Origin: DASSUW01 sp963830725
GTDB lineage: Bacteria; Actinomycetota; Thermoleophilia; Solirubrobacterales; Solirubrobacteraceae
DNA: 64,000 bases
Direction of reading: 5' to 3'
Assembly: GCA_963830725.1 (NCBI GenBank)
Contig: CAWHNO010000016.1
Span: 744,001 to 808,000, forward strand
The translations under genes and the position numbers were made by a program. Position 1 is the first letter of the stretch, and each line of letters opens with the position of its first letter. The notes under the pieces were generated by a model. It did not search any database, was not told where the DNA came from, and saw nothing but the letters and a program-made list of their open reading frames with translations. Below, piece after piece: positions 62,410-64,000 of the stretch.

Positions 62410-63465
62410 ATGTATCTGTTGCTTTCAAGGAAGGGCGCGAGGCGTTTCGTGGCGATGGTCGTCGCGATCGCATGCGCGGCGCCCGCAGGCGCGCAGGCGC
62501 AGGAGCCACGCGACCCGACCCCGCTGTGGCGTGAGTTCCCGCTCGCGGGCGCCGACGGCCGGCAGGCGCCGCCGCCCGAGCCCACCGCCTCTCCCTCTGA
62601 CCGCACCCGTGGCCGGGCTGCATCGGAGACCGCCCGGGTCCCGTATGTGCTCGCGGCGGCCCTGATGCTGCTGGCGCTCACCGCCGGGGCGATGACCGGC
62701 GCTCGACGTCGAGACGGCCGCGTCGACGAGGGGGCGCCGGCCGTGCCGCTGCCCGTCGCCCCGGGTTCCGCGGCGACGCAGGCCGGCATGCGCGTGCTCG
62801 GCTACGTCAGCCTCAGCGACGGCGAGCTGCCGACCAGCGTGCCCAGCGTCTCCGAGCAGGAGCGGACCATTCGCGACACGTGCCGGGCGCAGGGCTGGGA
62901 GCTGGTGGGCATCGGCTGCGACGATCCCCGGACCTTGCGCGCCGGGCCCGCGCGCCCGGCGCTCGATGCCGGTCTGGCCCGGATCGCGGCGGGCGAGGCG
63001 TCGTGCCTGGTCGTCGGCCGGCTGGCCTGCCTCGGGCGCTCGGCGGTCGAGCTCGGCACGCTGCTGGAGCAGCTCGGCCGGCAGGGCGCCACGCTGGTCG
63101 CGCTCGACTACGGGATCGATACATCGACGCAGTCGGGCAGCCTCGTCACCGAGGTGCTGGCCGACGTGGCGGCCGGCGAGCGCGGCAAGATCGCGGCGGG
63201 CAGGCGCGAGGCGCGCACGGCGTCACGTGCCACGGGCCCGCCGGGCAGCCGGCCCGGGGTCGGCGACCTGCCGGTGCTGCGCGAGCGAATCCTCGCGATG
63301 CGGGCGAGCGGCATGACGCTGCAGGCGATCGCCGACCAGCTGAACGAGGAAGGTGTGGCCACGCTCCGCGGCGGTGCGCGCTGGCGCCCGTCGAGCGTGC
63401 ACGCGGCCACGGGATACAAGCGGCCACGGCAAAGGCCGGCGCAGGGCAACGGAGATCGGCGATGA
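62410..63465 (+). CDS. Membrane-anchored serine-recombinase-like protein with altered active site
   Basis: A 351-residue protein in three parts. Residues 1-30 are a signal-like helix (RFVAMVVAIACAAPAGAQA). A proline-rich linker leads to a membrane helix at 77-97 followed by GARRRDGR, so the rest is cytoplasmic. Residues 127-265 are a resolvase fold: LGYVSLSD aligns with the resolvase start (Ser136 at the nucleophile position, but Ser134 where Arg8 is expected), LVVGRLACLGRS replaces the KLDRLxR motif (Asp to Ala206, Arg to Cys207), and DYGIDTSTQSGSLVTEVLADVA is the dimer-helix start. Residues 280-335 are a recombinase-type DNA-binding helix-turn-helix (MTLQAIADQLNEEGVATLRG). Probably no longer a recombinase, perhaps a membrane-bound DNA binder. 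Confidence 0.75.
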   Translation: MYLLLSRKGARRFVAMVVAIACAAPAGAQAQEPRDPTPLWREFPLAGADGRQAPPPEPTASPSDRTRGRAASETARVPYVLAAALMLLALTAGAMTGARRRDGRVDEGAPAVPLPVAPGSAATQAGMRVLGYVSLSDGELPTSVPSVSEQERTIRDTCRAQGWELVGIGCDDPRTLRAGPARPALDAGLARIAAGEASCLVVGRLACLGRSAVELGTLLEQLGRQGATLVALDYGIDTSTQSGSLVTEVLADVAAGERGKIAAGRREARTASRATGPPGSRPGVGDLPVLRERILAMRASGMTLQAIADQLNEEGVATLRGGARWRPSSVHAATGYKRPRQRPAQGNGDRR

Positions 63466-63502
63466 GCGTGCTTCGCCGGAATCGACGGATCGAGAGGGAG
63501 CG

Positions 63503-64000
63503 ATGGCAACGCAAGCAGGCGGACGCACACAGGTCAGGATCACCCGCGGTGCGCTGCTGAGGCGCGGCGCCGCGGCAGGCGGCGGCGTCACAGCGGTGGC
63601 GATGCTGCTGGGCGGCGAGAGCGGGGAGGCGCAGTCCAAGGCCAGGGACGCGGAGATCCTCAACTTCGCCCTCCAGCTCGAGCACGTGAAGGCGGCCTTC
63701 TACGCCGAGGCATACGACCGCGGCCTGATCGTCGGGCCGCTCCGGCAGTACGCACGAGTCGTGGGCGGGCATGAGCACCGGCACGTCGAGTTCCTGAAGA
63801 AGGCGCTCGGCTCGGCGGCGGACCCCGCGCCGAAGGTGCGCTTCGGCGACGCGACCGGCGATCCGCGAGCCTTCCTGGAGGCCAGCCAGCGGATCGAGGA
63901 CCTCGCGCTGCGCGCCTACACCGGACAGGCCGCGAACCTGACCGCGGGGGCGCTCGCCGCGGCCGCCCGGATCGTGTCGGTGGAGGCGCGGCACGCGGCC
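63503..64000 (+). CDS. Ferritin-like domain protein with Tat/Sec-type signal (3' truncated by window)
   Basis: Begins at ATG 63503 with GAGGGAG 2-8 nt upstream. Residues 1-42 form a twin-arginine-like signal (TRGALLRRGAAAGGGVTAVAMLLGG). The mature part starts DAEILNFALQLEHVKAAFYAEA and continues HEHRHVEFLKKALG and IEDLALRAYTGQAANLTA, the helical iron-ligand pattern (E, ExxH) of the ferritin-like DUF4439/PF13668 type found in exported actinobacterial proteins. The fourth helix (IVSVEARHAA) runs off the window. Role probably in metal handling or stress; inference. Confidence 0.85.
   Translation, partial: MATQAGGRTQVRITRGALLRRGAAAGGGVTAVAMLLGGESGEAQSKARDAEILNFALQLEHVKAAFYAEAYDRGLIVGPLRQYARVVGGHEHRHVEFLKKALGSAADPAPKVRFGDATGDPRAFLEASQRIEDLALRAYTGQAANLTAGALAAAARIVSVEARHAA

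Noticed and set aside
63462..63560. 32-codon ORF starting at the ATGA overlap after the recombinase-like gene
   Set aside because: It runs through the ribosome site and signal-peptide region of the ferritin-like gene in another frame, is only Arg-rich, and has no recognisable content.

Overview
The window is a 64 kb piece of very GC-rich bacterial chromosome. Gene content fits a Thermoleophilia-type actinobacterium of the Solirubrobacterales (Conexibacter/Solirubrobacter-like). The reasons are an ECF sigma factor with a long C-terminal HxxxCxxC tail, a FliA/WhiG-type sigma factor, an actinobacterial-type pgm-glgC-glgA cluster, two luciferase-like (LLM) oxidoreductases, and many genes whose start codon sits about 6-7 nt after a TAnnnT box, as expected for leaderless transcripts. 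The taxonomic placement is inference from gene style, not a database match. I saw no rRNA, tRNA, CRISPR array or intact insertion sequence.

Layout. 1-2.2 kb: end of a sigma factor, a PAS protein and a metallo-beta-lactamase-fold protein. 2.2-6.3 kb: glycogen/maltosyl-phosphate operon. 6.3-9.8 kb: sugar kinase with a LacI regulator, a LacI N-terminal remnant and two palindromic operators, then a divergent SDR/MarR pair. 9.8-12.7 kb: LLM oxidoreductase, coiled-coil protein, nitronate-monooxygenase-like protein, VOC protein. 12.6-14.8 kb: a decayed lipid-metabolism cluster (MaoC dehydratase, thiolase and acyl-CoA dehydrogenase remnants). 14.8-17.6 kb: metallophosphoesterase, an ECF sigma factor coupled to a membrane-anchored propeller protein, a small exported protein. 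17.6-31.6 kb: RNase HI/tryptophan-dioxygenase fusion, EF-G-like GTPase, WhiG-like sigma factor, XerC, L,D-transpeptidase, epimerase/acyltransferase pair, hydrolase, IlvD, ThiD.

31.6-40.6 kb is a classic housekeeping block read on the minus strand: ffh-rpsP-KH-rimM-trmD-rplS-lepB-rnhB-(B3/B4 protein) and yraN-comM-dprA. 40.7-43.6 kb: SthA-type transhydrogenase, stomatin-like and NfeD proteins. 43.6-52 kb: a second housekeeping block rpmF-plsX-acpP-rnc-smc-(winged-helix protein)-LLM-ftsY. 52-55.6 kb: an iron-type ABC importer with divergent ATPase. 55.6-62.2 kb: PQQ-type sugar dehydrogenase, membrane protein, YceD, acyl-CoA synthetase, macro-domain and acylphosphatase genes. 62.1-64 kb: a nested inverted-repeat element, a membrane-anchored serine-recombinase-like protein lacking key catalytic residues, and the start of a ferritin-like protein.

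Two window-wide points matter for any reader. First, about 15 otherwise well-conserved genes (lacI, xerC, dprA, smc, the dioxygenase and others) are broken by single-base frame changes, most of them in GC runs. This rate looks more like residual sequencing error than biology, whereas the 12.6-14.8 kb cluster also shows truncation, internal deletion and a stop codon and looks truly decayed. Second, several genes appear to start at CTG, often as a CTGA overlap with the stop of the previous gene. Three divergent gene pairs share one nearly symmetric -10 box. The most unusual items are the membrane-anchored recombinase-like protein with the structured element beside it, the RNase HI-dioxygenase fusion, the symmetric divergent promoters, the CTG starts and the LacI remnant that overlaps the kinase start.
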